40,114 nucleotides of DNA from Bacteroidales bacterium. GTDB lineage: Bacteria; Bacteroidota; Bacteroidia; Bacteroidales; UBA10428. Below are positions 1 through 9,113 of the stretch, in pieces. The notes beneath the pieces were generated by a model. It was not told where the DNA came from. It saw only the letters and a program-made list of their open reading frames with translations, and ran no database searches. The DNA is taken from assembly GCA_016928305.1 (NCBI GenBank), contig JAFGKY010000037.1, positions 1 through 40,114 of the forward strand, given 5' to 3'. Position numbers and translations under genes: made by a program. Position 1 is the first letter of the stretch; each line of letters starts with the position of its first letter.

Positions 1-6
1 AAATAT

Positions 7-79
<73 letters not shown>

Positions 80-80
80 C

Positions 81-135
81 AAAAAACAGTGTGAGAGTGA
101 ACAGCGAGAGCGATGAACATCACACTGTTTTTTTT
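81..135 (+). terminator. Intrinsic terminator of the initiator tRNA
   Basis: A perfect 14-bp inverted repeat (81-94 with 120-133) ends in a T run and starts two bases after the tRNA. The 25-base loop is long for a terminator and itself looks weakly periodic (gagtgaac and cgatgaac 16 bases apart). It also has an A run on the other side, so it could act in both directions. Confidence 0.75.
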
Positions 136-212
136 ATCCCTGAAACATCCGAAGTGTATTTTTTTTTATAGCTTTAAAGGCATTAAATAATTATAAACCT
201 AAAAATTTGATT

Positions 213-1637
213 ATGAAACCCATTTCCCTTTTCATGACTAAAATCCATAAGATCTTGCCGGGATTTTTGGTCTTTGCTTTTTGTTTCGGATGTCAACAGG
301 AAATCCTTGAGCCTGATGGTAACGATGTTGTTGTATCCAGCAGGTTTAAAAGTACGGAAACCAAAGACCTGTTGGTTATTACAAAATCCGAAACCCTGCC
401 TTCAGGTTTTGAAAATGAAGTTGCTGCGTTTGGTAAGGTTGTACGGTCGATTCCTGAAATCGGTGTTGTGGTTGTAAAACCAACGGTTTCAAATGCGGAA
501 ACGAAAATCGCAAAACATTTGAAGGTACAGGCTGTTGTTCCTGATATTGTTGTCCGGTGGATTGAGCCCGATGAATTTTCAACCGAGGCAAATCCGCCGA
601 GCATAGGCGATAATGAGCCTTTCTTCGGATACCAGTGGAATATGGATGCCATTGATGCGCCTGAAGCTTGGAATGCCGGATATACGGGCCAAAATGCAAG
701 GATTTTTGTTCTTGATGCCGGCATTGATGCCGACAATCCTGATCTGGCACCGAACCTGAATACGGCACTTTGTGCTTCCTTTGTCCCCGAAGAAGATTAT
801 AATGTTCGTGCAGGATCTTTTTTTAATCACGGCACTCATGTAGCGGGCATTATTGCTGCTGCTGACAACAGCTGGGGTGTCATTGGTGTCGCCCCGTATG
901 CAGAAATTGTGGCGGTGAAGGTGCTTTCTGAATATTCCGGCTCGGGCGCATTCAGCGGGATCAATGCCGGAATTGTATATGCTGCAAATAACGGGGCCGA
1001 TGTTATCAATATGAGCCTGGGAGCAACATTTAACAGAAACGGTTTTTATATGGATGACGAAGGTGTTGTCCAGAAGATGCCGGCTGCTGCTTTGCAAAAT
1101 CTTATTCTGGCGCAACAACGTGCGGTAAATTATGCCTTCAGGAAAGGAGTTGTCATTGTTTCTTCAGCAGGCAACGGAGGAAGCAATTTTGACGGCAATG
1201 GTTCGATTTTCAAAATTCCTGCGGAGTTGCAAAACGTCCTTGCTGTTTCAGCAACGGCTCCTGATTGCTGGATTTTAACAACAAATCCCTTATTTGATAT
1301 TATTGCAAGTTACTCGGATTATGGAAAGTCATTGGTTGATCTTGCTGCTCCGGGAGGTGACTTTGATTGTGATGCCGGGTATCCTTTTGATATGATTTTA
1401 AGTACATGTGCCGGAGGCCCCGTATCCTATCCATTTTACTTTTCTGCAGGTACCAGTATGGCTGCTCCGCATGTTGCGGGTGTGGCCGCGTTGATTATTG
1501 GTAAAAACGGGGGAGAAATGGATCCGAATGAGGTCACAAAACAACTTTTTAAAACAGCCGATAAAATTGACGGGAACGGAACCTCTGCATATTTCGGAAA
1601 CGGACGGGTAAATGCTTTCAGGGCGGTAACAGAATAA
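213..1637 (+). CDS. S8 subtilisin-like serine protease, probable lipoprotein
   Basis: A 474-residue secreted subtilase (peptidase family S8). The catalytic triad is visible: Asp168 in VLDAGID, His206 in NHGTHVAG and Ser415 in GTSMAAPHVAG, with oxyanion-hole Asn321 in SSAGNGG. The N-terminus has basic residues, a hydrophobic segment and a lipobox-like FGC (Cys27), so it is probably a lipoprotein facing the periplasm or the surface. Residues about 50-120 resemble an I9-type propeptide/inhibitor domain. The ATG at 213 is preferred over a TTG six bases upstream. The protein stops directly after the catalytic domain and has no type IX sorting domain. The substrate is unknown. It is a single gene facing a small reverse-strand gene, with a terminator between them. 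Confidence 0.9.
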   Translation: MKPISLFMTKIHKILPGFLVFAFCFGCQQEILEPDGNDVVVSSRFKSTETKDLLVITKSETLPSGFENEVAAFGKVVRSIPEIGVVVVKPTVSNAETKIAKHLKVQAVVPDIVVRWIEPDEFSTEANPPSIGDNEPFFGYQWNMDAIDAPEAWNAGYTGQNARIFVLDAGIDADNPDLAPNLNTALCASFVPEEDYNVRAGSFFNHGTHVAGIIAAADNSWGVIGVAPYAEIVAVKVLSEYSGSGAFSGINAGIVYAANNGADVINMSLGATFNRNGFYMDDEGVVQKMPAAALQNLILAQQRAVNYAFRKGVVIVSSAGNGGSNFDGNGSIFKIPAELQNVLAVSATAPDCWILTTNPLFDIIASYSDYGKSLVDLAAPGGDFDCDAGYPFDMILSTCAGGPVSYPFYFSAGTSMAAPHVAGVAALIIGKNGGEMDPNEVTKQLFKTADKIDGNGTSAYFGNGRVNAFRAVTE

Positions 1638-1657
1638 AGGAAATAAATGATGTTAAA

Positions 1658-1687
1658 GAGCGGGTAAACGAATCCCGCTCTTTTTTT
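1658..1687 (+). terminator. Terminator after the S8 protease
   Basis: A 7-bp GC-rich stem (gagcggg 1658-1664 with cccgctc 1674-1680), 9-base loop and seven Ts. It lies 20 bases after the protease stop and next to the stop of the converging gene. Confidence 0.85.
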
Positions 1688-1927
1688 CTATTTATCCGGC
1701 TGATGCACTCTCACCGATTTTTGCCATACTACCATCTGTTTGGCATGAGCGCGCAACTCATCAGCCATTTCCTTGTTACCGCTTTCTTCCAGCAGCTTTG
1801 CATAATGCCGGAGGGTTGAGGGTGCATGGACATCCTGCGCCCTGAGCAGGAAAACAGGTTCATCTTCCGGTATCCTTCCTTCCTTATCAATGATCCGCTG
1901 GTTATAGTCTTCACGGGTGAATTTCAT
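1688..1927 (-). CDS. Small hypothetical protein, 79 aa
   Basis: A charged soluble 79-residue protein with ATG start and no signal peptide, membrane segment or cysteine. The middle is helical and rich in Ala, Leu and Glu (HYAKLLEESGNKEMADELRA), like a helical hairpin or TPR-like fragment. I do not recognise the family. The coding look is good: evenly charged residues, and a stop placed exactly at a shared terminator with the converging protease gene. It may be translated after a 37-codon ORF whose end overlaps its start by 17 bases. Confidence 0.6.
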   Translation of the reverse strand: MKFTREDYNQRIIDKEGRIPEDEPVFLLRAQDVHAPSTLRHYAKLLEESGNKEMADELRAHAKQMVVWQKSVRVHQPDK

Positions 1928-2024
1928 TGCAGTGATTTTTTATCCCATTATACGAACCGGGATATTCAAAGATAGTAATTTCCTTGCCCTCGTCGCCGAA
2001 AGATACAGTTTTAAAGTCACCCAT
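1911..2024 (-). CDS. Possible micro-ORF, 37 aa, overlapping the 79-aa gene
   Basis: ATG at 2024 and TGA at 1911-1913 encode 37 residues beginning MGDFKTVSFGDEG and ending CNEIHP. The composition (KTVSFGDEGKEITIFEYPG) resembles a real protein, with alternating beta-strand-like residues. It ends 17 bases inside the next gene, which fits translational coupling. No TAnnTTTG promoter was seen upstream. It could also be a chance reading frame or a leader. Confidence 0.3.
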   Translation of the reverse strand: MGDFKTVSFGDEGKEITIFEYPGSYNGIKNHCNEIHP

Positions 2025-2056
2025 GAATGAAAAGGATGTTATGTTTGATTATTTAA

Positions 2057-2064
2057 TATCTTTG
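2057..2064 (+). promoter_or_regulatory. Candidate -7 promoter element for the M23 gene
   Basis: TATCTTTG matches the Bacteroidota -7 consensus TAnnTTTG exactly and lies 20 bases before the ATG at 2084. No clear TTTG -33 box lies at the usual spacing, so confidence is moderate. Confidence 0.35.
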
Positions 2065-2083
2065 TTTGCAAAATTCAGTAACG

Positions 2084-2950
2084 ATGTCCGAAAAGAAAGA
2101 AAAGATATCATTTCTCGATAAGGTCAGGCATAAATACCGTCTTTCGATATACAGGGATGAAACATTTGAGGAGATTTTAAATGTTAAATTGTCTAAATTG
2201 AATGTCCTGGCAATTATTTCGGTGCTGACACTCATTTTTCTGATTATCGTGATATCCATTATTGCATATACTCCTGCACGAGAACTGATTCCCGGATATC
2301 CCGATGAAAAAACCGTAAGGAACATACGACTGAATGCTCATCGTCTGGATTCCCTGGAACTGGAAATGCAAAAAAGGGATATGTACTTTGAAAACATCCG
2401 GCGTATCATTTCAGGAGAGGAACCCGAGCAATATAATAATCCTGAAGACACTGTTATAGCGGTGGGTAGTGTGACTTTTCAACGTTCCGGTGAGGATTCT
2501 GCCCTTCGCAATATGCTTGAATCGGATGAACCGTATACACTTCTGGTGGATGACCGGAAAAGAGTCCAGACATCGTTTTCAAACATTCTGTTTTTTTCAC
2601 CGGTAAAAGGGATGGTTACCAATTCCTTTAACCCGACCGATGATCATTATGGCACTGATATTGTTGCTGCCCCGGATGAAGTCGTCAAAGCTGTGCTGGA
2701 AGGAACTGTTATCATGGCGTCATGGACAATTGAAACCGGTAATGTCATACAGGTGCAGCATGAAAACAACCTGATTTCGATATACAAACACAATGCAGAA
2801 TTGCTGAAGGGGATGGGTGATCATGTTACAGCGGGTGAACCCATTGCCATTATCGGCAATTCGGGTGAACTTACAACCGGTCCGCACCTGCACTTTGAAC
2901 TATGGCACAACGGAACTCCCCTGAATCCGGAAAATTATATTTCGTTTTAA
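2084..2950 (+). CDS. M23 (LytM-type) metallopeptidase, inner-membrane anchored
   Basis: A 288-residue protein with a basic cytoplasmic N-terminus, one membrane helix (about residues 41-62), a spacer rich in charged residues (about 70-165) and a C-terminal M23 domain (about 172-285). The zinc ligands of the family are present: His188 and Asp192 in HYGTD and His270 in GPHLHFE. The catalytic histidines also fit (His236 in YKH, His268). It should cleave peptidoglycan cross-bridges or activate an amidase from the periplasmic face. The ATG at 2084 is used; a TTG 18 bases upstream would only add residues before the basic start. dxr follows after 21 bases, probably in one transcript. Confidence 0.88.
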   Translation: MSEKKEKISFLDKVRHKYRLSIYRDETFEEILNVKLSKLNVLAIISVLTLIFLIIVISIIAYTPARELIPGYPDEKTVRNIRLNAHRLDSLELEMQKRDMYFENIRRIISGEEPEQYNNPEDTVIAVGSVTFQRSGEDSALRNMLESDEPYTLLVDDRKRVQTSFSNILFFSPVKGMVTNSFNPTDDHYGTDIVAAPDEVVKAVLEGTVIMASWTIETGNVIQVQHENNLISIYKHNAELLKGMGDHVTAGEPIAIIGNSGELTTGPHLHFELWHNGTPLNPENYISF

Positions 2951-2971
2951 TGATATGTTTCTGCTCTGTTA

Positions 2972-4120
2972 ATGAAAAAGCGTGTTGCCATCCTAGGATC
3001 AACAGGTTCAATTGGTTGCCAGGCGCTGGATGTAATCCGGCAACACCCCGGCATATTTCAGGTAGAGGTACTCACAGCCGGGAAAAATAAAAAGCTGCTG
3101 ATTGAACAGGCACTGCAATTTATCCCGGGACATGTGGTCATCTCGGAAGAATCATTGTACAAGGAAATACGCGATGCACTTGCCTCCCTGCCTATACAGG
3201 TGCATGCCGGCAATAAAGCACTGGCTGAAATTACAACCCTTGAATCGGTGGATATTGTGCTGGCGGCAATGGTCGGATTCTCGGGATTACTGCCTACCAT
3301 AGCAGCCATTAGCAGCAAAAAAGCTTTGGCACTTGCCAATAAGGAAACCCTGGTTGTGGCGGGGGAACTCATTACACAGCTGGCAAATCAGCATAAAGTA
3401 ACCATCGTACCGGTTGATTCGGAGCATTCGGCGATTTTTCAATGCCTGGCCGGGGAAGATCAAAATATGCCGGAGAAGATCATCCTTACTGCTTCAGGAG
3501 GCCCTTTCAGGGGAAAGTCCAGGCATGAACTGGAACATGTAACGCGGCAGCAAGCCCTGAACCATCCAAACTGGTGTATGGGAGATAAGATAACCATCGA
3601 TTCGGCAACCTTGATGAACAAAGGTCTGGAAGTTATTGAAGCACACTGGTTATTTAAGTTATCTCCACAACAGATTGAAGTTGTCATTCATCCGCAATCT
3701 GTTATTCATTCAATGGTCCAGTTTGAAGATGGATCCATAAAGGCGCAGATGGGATTACCCGATATGCGGCTCCCCATCCAGTATGCATTGGCATATCCAA
3801 TGCGATTAAAATCCACCCTTCCGCGTTTCGATTTTGCTGATTATTCACAGCTGACTTTTGAAAAACCGGATCTGACATTGTTTCGTAATCTGGTTTTGGC
3901 TTATGATGCGCTGAATAAGGGAGGCAACATGCCCTGTGTCATGAATGCTGCCAATGAAATAGTAGTTGATGCATTTCTTAAGAATAAGGTAAGTTTTTTG
4001 CAGATACCCGAAATTATTGAAAAAACAATGGCTTCAATACCCTTTATAAGCCAACCGGCCCTTGAGGATTATCAGCAATCGGACCATGAAGCAAGGGAGT
4101 ATGCCAGAAATCTGCTGTAA
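2972..4120 (+). CDS. dxr: 1-deoxy-D-xylulose-5-phosphate reductoisomerase
   Basis: The committed enzyme of the MEP isoprenoid pathway, converting DXP to 2-C-methyl-D-erythritol 4-phosphate with NADPH. The 382-residue length is typical. The NADPH-binding GSTGSIG is at residues 9-15. The metal and active-site segment VDSEHSAIFQ carries Asp149 and Glu151, the usual Mn/Mg ligands, and NKGLEVIEAHWLF supplies the third acidic residue. The downstream site-2 protease is a common neighbour of dxr in Bacteroidota. No anomalies. Confidence 0.97.
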   Translation: MKKRVAILGSTGSIGCQALDVIRQHPGIFQVEVLTAGKNKKLLIEQALQFIPGHVVISEESLYKEIRDALASLPIQVHAGNKALAEITTLESVDIVLAAMVGFSGLLPTIAAISSKKALALANKETLVVAGELITQLANQHKVTIVPVDSEHSAIFQCLAGEDQNMPEKIILTASGGPFRGKSRHELEHVTRQQALNHPNWCMGDKITIDSATLMNKGLEVIEAHWLFKLSPQQIEVVIHPQSVIHSMVQFEDGSIKAQMGLPDMRLPIQYALAYPMRLKSTLPRFDFADYSQLTFEKPDLTLFRNLVLAYDALNKGGNMPCVMNAANEIVVDAFLKNKVSFLQIPEIIEKTMASIPFISQPALEDYQQSDHEAREYARNLL

Positions 4121-4170
4121 TGACATTAAGAAATCCTTGCATCAGTTTGACTCAATCATAAAATTAATCG

Positions 4171-4200
4171 TTACAAGTTTCAGATTAATTAATAAATTTG
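4171..4200 (+). promoter_or_regulatory. Candidate promoter for rseP
   Basis: TAAATTTG (4193-4200) matches TAnnTTTG. A partial upstream element TTAC (4171-4174) lies 18 bases away. It sits 44 bases before the rseP ATG in a 124-base gap after dxr. Confidence 0.35.
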
Positions 4201-4244
4201 CTGCCATTTTAACGAAAGAAAAATAAATCAAATAGCAATAATTC

Positions 4245-5591
4245 ATGGGTGTTGTCATTCAGATAAGTCAACTGCTGTTGAGCCTTTCATTGCTAATCAT
4301 CCTGCATGAAATGGGGCATTTTATTTTTGCACGATTGTTCAGGACAAGGGTCGAAAAGTTTTACCTGTTCTTTAATCCCTGGTTCTCACTTTTTAAAATC
4401 AAAAGGGGGGAAACCGAATACGGCTTGGGATGGTTACCGCTGGGCGGGTATGTAAAAATTGCAGGAATGATGGATGAGTCGATGGATAAAGAACAATTAA
4501 AGCAGCCTCCTCAACCCTACGAGTTCCGGTCGAAACCAACCTGGCAACGTTTGTTGATCATGCTTGGGGGAGTCATAGTCAACCTTGTTCTGGGATTTGT
4601 AATATATGCCATGGTTTTGTTTGTCTGGGGTGAAAAATACCTTCCGAACAGCAACCTGAAAGACGGAATATGGTGTGTTGATCCGATAGCAAATGATATT
4701 GGATTCAGAAACGGGGATAAGATTATCAGCATCAACGGAAAAAACATCGAGCGATTCGAGGATATTTTTAAAGAGATACTTTTCGGTGGATCAGTAAAAG
4801 TTATCCGTGCTGATGAAGAAAAGGAGTTCCAATTACCCGGGGATTTTATCAATAAAATTATTGACAAGCGAAATATTATTCTTTTCTATCCAAGAGTACC
4901 CTTTATTATTAAGGAAATCCCTGATACATCTTTGAACGCGCGAAGCGGTCTGATGCCGAAAGATCGGGTTATTGGCATAAATAGCGTATCATTTAGGTAT
5001 TATGATGAATATCAATCGATTATTGACACAATTAAATCCGGGATAGTTCAACTTAAGCTATTACGGAACGGTGAGGTGCAAGAGATTACAGCCACACTCA
5101 ATGAACAAAAAAAGCTGCAAATATATAATATTATACCTACGTTTGAAGAACTGGAAAAACTCAATCTGTATCAACTGGAAACCAACACATTTACTTTTGC
5201 ACAGTCTATTCCTGCCGGCTGGATGCTGGCGAAGGAGAAACTGGGATTCTACATCAAACAGTTTAAGTTGATCTTTGATTTTAAAACAGGTGCATATAAG
5301 GGACTTGGCGGATTCGGGACCATCGGGGGCTTATTCCCGAAAACCTGGGAGTGGGATGTTTTTTGGGAAATAACCGCCTTTTTATCACTCATCCTGGCTT
5401 TTATGAACGTACTTCCGATTCCTGCACTGGACGGCGGACATGTGACCTTTCTTTTGTATGAGATTGTCACTGGCCGCAAGCCTAATGAAAAATTTCTTGA
5501 ATACGCGCAGATAGCAGGCATGATTTTGGTCCTTGGGCTTGTATTGGTGGCGAATCTGAATGATATTTTATACTGGCTGGGCAATAAATAA
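4245..5591 (+). CDS. rseP: Site-2 intramembrane metalloprotease RseP
   Basis: A 448-residue polytopic membrane protease (family M50) that cleaves membrane-bound regulators such as anti-sigma factors within the lipid bilayer. The first membrane helix carries the zinc motif HEMGH (His21, Glu22, His25). The third ligand motif NxxPxPxLDGG is near the C-terminus (Asn388 to Asp396). Two PDZ domains lie between (about residues 125-205 and 215-300). Length and layout are normal for the family. There is a 124-base gap after dxr with a possible separate promoter, and tatA follows after 70 bases. The substrate cannot be told from this window. Confidence 0.94.
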   Translation: MGVVIQISQLLLSLSLLIILHEMGHFIFARLFRTRVEKFYLFFNPWFSLFKIKRGETEYGLGWLPLGGYVKIAGMMDESMDKEQLKQPPQPYEFRSKPTWQRLLIMLGGVIVNLVLGFVIYAMVLFVWGEKYLPNSNLKDGIWCVDPIANDIGFRNGDKIISINGKNIERFEDIFKEILFGGSVKVIRADEEKEFQLPGDFINKIIDKRNIILFYPRVPFIIKEIPDTSLNARSGLMPKDRVIGINSVSFRYYDEYQSIIDTIKSGIVQLKLLRNGEVQEITATLNEQKKLQIYNIIPTFEELEKLNLYQLETNTFTFAQSIPAGWMLAKEKLGFYIKQFKLIFDFKTGAYKGLGGFGTIGGLFPKTWEWDVFWEITAFLSLILAFMNVLPIPALDGGHVTFLLYEIVTGRKPNEKFLEYAQIAGMILVLGLVLVANLNDILYWLGNK

Positions 5592-5661
5592 CGGATTTAA
5601 TGAAGAATTACCCTATTGATTCGCAAATAATTCCTAACTTTACACAATAAATTGTAACGGC

Positions 5662-5868
5662 ATGACTACAAACACTTTACTTTTTTCCCTGGGCGTCCCA
5701 GAAATTTTGGTTATTGTTGCTGTTGTTCTGTTGTTCTTTGGGGGCAGAAAAATTCCCGAGCTTATGAGAGGTCTCGGACAAGGTATGCGTGAGTTCAAAA
5801 AAGCTTCAAAAGGGGAAGAAGAAACTGATAATCAAAAGAATTCCCTCGAAAACAGTAATCAGAAATAA
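5662..5868 (+). CDS. tatA: Twin-arginine translocase subunit TatA/TatE
   Basis: A 68-residue protein with the TatA layout: a short N-terminus, a membrane helix (about 12-27), the FGG hinge (26-28), then the amphipathic helix [19 protein letters not shown] and a polar, acidic tail. It oligomerises to form the path for folded proteins in the Tat system. tatC is not nearby. A TAACTTTA sequence at 5635-5642 resembles the -7 element. A terminator follows directly, so the gene may be expressed alone or as the end of the dxr-rseP transcript. Confidence 0.92.
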   Translation: MTTNTLLFSLGVPEILVIVAVVLLFFGGRKIPELMRGLGQGMREFKKASKGEEETDNQKNSLENSNQK

Positions 5869-5889
5869 TGGTCTCTTGTACAGAAGATT

Positions 5890-5921
5890 GCCTGTCATTG
5901 TATACATGACGGGCTTTTTTA
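5890..5921 (+). terminator. Terminator after tatA
   Basis: Stem gcctgtcat (5890-5898) with atgacgggc (5906-5914), nine pairs with one G:T, a 7-base loop and a run of Ts. It starts 21 bases after the tatA stop. Confidence 0.8.
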
Positions 5922-5976
5922 TTACGATGATGACAAGATTGTATCCGTATCCATTCTGGATTTAACATATTAGTTA

Positions 5977-7152
5977 ATGCGAATGCTCAGGGTATTTTTG
6001 CCGGTTGCTTTTACCTTATTGTTCCTGACCGGATTTGATCAGGCCGGACCGGCTGCTTTTCAGCATTCGAAAGACAGTCGGGATACAATTCCGCGCTATC
6101 CTGATTTGTATTATGAATGCAAAATATCGGAATTGAATAAAACTTCCCCCATTGAGCTTGATTTCAATCCTTATGTTAAAGCTTACATTGAGCTGTACAC
6201 AATACAGAGACGACAGGAACTTGCAGCGATAATTGGTCGTTCACAGATATATTTCCCTATTTTTGATGAAGCCCTTGACCGCAATGCATTACCACTGGAA
6301 TTAAAATATCTTACTATAATAGAGTCAGGCCTTATTCCAACGGCTGTTTCAAAATCAGGTGCGGTGGGTTTGTGGCAATTTCTTATAGGAACGGGCAGCA
6401 TGTTCGACCTCACCATCAATTCATACATTGATGAACGAAGGGATCCCTATAAATCAACCGAGGCAGCATGCAAATACCTTCAGTATCTTTATAATACATT
6501 TCATGACTGGAACCTGGTGCTGGCATCATACAACGGTGGTCCGGGTGAAACGCGCAAAGCCATCGAACGCAGCAGGGGTGAAACCGATTACTGGAAAATA
6601 AGGCATCTTTTATCCGATCAGGCAAAGAATTATGTGCCGGCATTCGTTGCCATGGTATATATCATGAATCATTATGCCGATCATAATATCGTTCCTGTTT
6701 CGCCGTCATACTCTTATCGTCAGCTGGATACTCTTCATATTCGCTATGCTGTGTCATTTAAGCAGATCTCGGGTATGATTGATCTGCCTGTTGAACACAT
6801 CCGGTTCCTTAATCCGGTGTATAAAAGAGACTATATTCCCGAATTGGATTATCCGGCTATTCTTATATTACCGGCAAATAAAATTGTGCCTTACCTGCAC
6901 AACGAAGTTAACATTCTGGGTTATTACTCCGAACCTGTTAACTACAACATGCTGGTAGAAAATGCCGGAAACACCGATAACAGAATTAAGATTATTCATG
7001 TTGTTGAAAAAGGAGACTTTTTTCACAAAATTGCGCTGAAGTACGGATGCACAGTTGAAAATATCAAGGCCTGGAATGATCTCGATAGTTTATCGCTGAT
7101 TCCCGGACAGAAACTGGAAATTTGGGTTGATAAGAATTTCCGGATCCCTTAA
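5977..7152 (+). CDS. Membrane-bound lytic murein transglycosylase with LysM (MltD-like)
   Basis: A 391-residue exported enzyme that cleaves the glycan strands of peptidoglycan to give 1,6-anhydromuramyl ends. A signal peptide (about residues 1-27) is followed by an SLT domain (about 90-215). The catalytic Glu116 lies in the ESGLIPTAVSKSGAVGLWQF region, and the ASYNGGPG motif follows (about 183-190). A single LysM peptidoglycan-binding domain is at the C-terminus (about 338-385, VVEKGDFFHKIALKYGC). MltD proteins usually carry two or more LysM repeats, so this is a short form. It stands alone after a terminator and before a 236-base gap. Confidence 0.88.
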   Translation: MRMLRVFLPVAFTLLFLTGFDQAGPAAFQHSKDSRDTIPRYPDLYYECKISELNKTSPIELDFNPYVKAYIELYTIQRRQELAAIIGRSQIYFPIFDEALDRNALPLELKYLTIIESGLIPTAVSKSGAVGLWQFLIGTGSMFDLTINSYIDERRDPYKSTEAACKYLQYLYNTFHDWNLVLASYNGGPGETRKAIERSRGETDYWKIRHLLSDQAKNYVPAFVAMVYIMNHYADHNIVPVSPSYSYRQLDTLHIRYAVSFKQISGMIDLPVEHIRFLNPVYKRDYIPELDYPAILILPANKIVPYLHNEVNILGYYSEPVNYNMLVENAGNTDNRIKIIHVVEKGDFFHKIALKYGCTVENIKAWNDLDSLSLIPGQKLEIWVDKNFRIP

Positions 7153-7257
7153 TGCATGGTTACCTGATTCAGCAACTGCAATAGAATTGTTCGAATATCT
7201 TTCTGCATACTACTTACGGACTATAGTATCCACCTTTCCCTGGCATAATTGCCGGTC

Positions 7258-7303
7258 AGTAACGAGTACTACTTGCTATGAACTTGTTACTTGTAACTCT
7301 TGA
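7258..7303. repeat. Degenerate heptamer array
   Basis: Three successive 7-base units, acttgtt, acttgta and actcttg (7282-7302), preceded by related words (taacgagtact, acttgct). It lies in the 236-base gap before pdxA, where I see nothing else except a TAACTTTA -7-like sequence at 7335-7342. One of at least nine such arrays in the window. Confidence 0.5.
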
Positions 7304-7388
7304 CGGTTCTTCTGTTATAATTTATCTAAATTGTTAACTTTACAACTTTCATTTTTACAGGATGGTTTAAACTAGTTAAAAGTATTGC

Positions 7389-8441
7389 ATGAAAGGTGAT
7401 AAAATAGTATTGGGGATAACACAGGGTGATATCAATGGAATTGGTTACGAAGTCATTATGAAAGCTCTTTCAGACAGCAGGATATATGATTATTGCATAC
7501 CTGTTGTATATGGTTCTCCCAAAGTGGCTGCGTATCACCGTAAAGCCCTGAACCTTGAGAATTTCAGTTTTACAACCGTAAGAGGAGCTGAAGAGGTAAA
7601 CGTTAAAAGAGCTAATATTATTAACTGTACAGACGATTCAGTACGGGTTGAACTGGGCAAATCCACTCCCGTTGCAGGTGAGGCATCATACCAAGCCCTT
7701 GAAGCGGCTGCTCAGGATCTGACACAACATAAAATAGATGCGTTGGTGACCGCTCCTATTAATAAATCGAATATCCAGTCGGAAAAGTTTCAATATCCGG
7801 GTCATACCGAATTTTTTGAATCTCAGTTCAGCTCAGGAGGTGTGCTGATGCTCATGATCAATGAGTTATTCAGAATTGGCGTGGTGACTACGCATGTGCC
7901 TATAAATAAGATAAGCGAATACATTACGAAAGATTCGGTTTTAAACAAAGTCAGAATTTTATATCGGTCACTTACGATCGATTTTCGGATAACAAATCCC
8001 CGCATTGCGATCCTCGGATTAAATCCGCACGCCGGAGATGACGGATTAATAGGGGAAGAAGAGCAGAAAGAGATCCTTCCAGCTATTGAGGCTGCACGTG
8101 GAGAAAATATTCCGGTCTTTGGACCTTTTCCCGGTGATGGCTTCTTCGGAGCTGCCATGTACACAAAATTCGATGCTATTCTGGCCATGTACCATGATCA
8201 GGGTTTAATACCTTTTAAGGCTCTGACAGCCGAGGGAGGCCTTAACTTTACCGCCGGATTGACCATTGTCCGTACTTCTCCTGCCCACGGAACAGCCTTT
8301 GACATTGCCGGAAAAGGAGAAGCATCGCCTGATTCTTTCAGAAAAGCTATTTACATGGCATGCGATATTTTAAAAAACCGGAAGGAGTATGCAGATATTT
8401 CAGGAAATCCATTGAAATCGTATGATGTATCTGAACTTTAA
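7389..8441 (+). CDS. pdxA: 4-hydroxythreonine-4-phosphate dehydrogenase
   Basis: An enzyme of DXP-dependent pyridoxal phosphate synthesis. It oxidises 4-phosphohydroxy-threonine with NAD; the product decarboxylates to 3-amino-1-hydroxyacetone phosphate. The 350-residue length is typical. The three metal-binding histidines of the family are all present: His139 in PGHTEF, His214 in NPHAGDDG and His269 in MYHDQG. The VTAPINK substrate motif is also there. ruvA follows after 72 bases. The pathway's partner pdxJ is not in the window. Confidence 0.96.
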   Translation: MKGDKIVLGITQGDINGIGYEVIMKALSDSRIYDYCIPVVYGSPKVAAYHRKALNLENFSFTTVRGAEEVNVKRANIINCTDDSVRVELGKSTPVAGEASYQALEAAAQDLTQHKIDALVTAPINKSNIQSEKFQYPGHTEFFESQFSSGGVLMLMINELFRIGVVTTHVPINKISEYITKDSVLNKVRILYRSLTIDFRITNPRIAILGLNPHAGDDGLIGEEEQKEILPAIEAARGENIPVFGPFPGDGFFGAAMYTKFDAILAMYHDQGLIPFKALTAEGGLNFTAGLTIVRTSPAHGTAFDIAGKGEASPDSFRKAIYMACDILKNRKEYADISGNPLKSYDVSEL

Positions 8442-8513
8442 TAGAAGAAGTCTATCCCGGGGAATTTTTATCTGAACGATTACGAAACCTGTGGCATATT
8501 CATTTTTTTGTCT

Positions 8514-9095
8514 ATGTTTGAATACATTAAAGGTACACTTGTTGAAAAGAATCCGGCTTATTGCATTATTGAAGCCGGAGGTATGGGGTATTTTATTAAT
8601 ATTTCTCTTACAACGTTCGGGCAGATACAGCACATGGAACAATGCAAACTGCTTTTGCACCAGGTTATTCGTGAAGATGCGCATCATCTGTTTGGCTTTT
8701 TTTCTGCCAGTGAAAGAGAATTATTCAGGCAACTTGTCACCGTATCCGGAATAGGTGCGAATACTGCCCGGATGATATTATCTTCACTTCAACCCGATGA
8801 GCTGCGCAGTACAATAACTACGGGGAATACCGTTATTTTGCAAAACATAAAAGGAATCGGGCTTAAAACAGCACAGCGGATTCTGGTGGAACTCAGAGAT
8901 AAAGTAAGTAGTTCTTCTCGTCCCGATGAAATTGTTCTTTTGCAAAACAATACAATAAGGGAAGAAGCGTTATCTGCTTTAGTAACGTTGGGATTTTCTA
9001 AGAATGCTGTTGAAAAGGTAATCACGGGGATTTTGCTACAGGATAAAACCGTTACACTGGAGGAGTTAATTAAAAAAGCATTGAAACAATTTTAA
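8514..9095 (+). CDS. ruvA: Holliday junction branch migration complex subunit RuvA
   Basis: A 193-residue DNA-binding subunit that holds the Holliday junction while RuvB drives branch migration. An OB-fold domain (about 1-62) is followed by two helix-hairpin-helix motifs (VSGIGANTA and IKGIGLKTA, about 70-135), a linker, and the RuvB-contacting domain III (EALSALVTLGFSKNAVEKVI, about 147-190). The ATG at 8514 gives the standard MFEYIKG start; a TTG two codons upstream is less likely. sprA begins 18 bases downstream, a conserved Bacteroidota neighbourhood, so the two are probably co-transcribed. Confidence 0.96.
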   Translation: MFEYIKGTLVEKNPAYCIIEAGGMGYFINISLTTFGQIQHMEQCKLLLHQVIREDAHHLFGFFSASERELFRQLVTVSGIGANTARMILSSLQPDELRSTITTGNTVILQNIKGIGLKTAQRILVELRDKVSSSSRPDEIVLLQNNTIREEALSALVTLGFSKNAVEKVITGILLQDKTVTLEELIKKALKQF

Positions 9096-9113
9096 TATTA
9101 AAAATTCCAGGAT

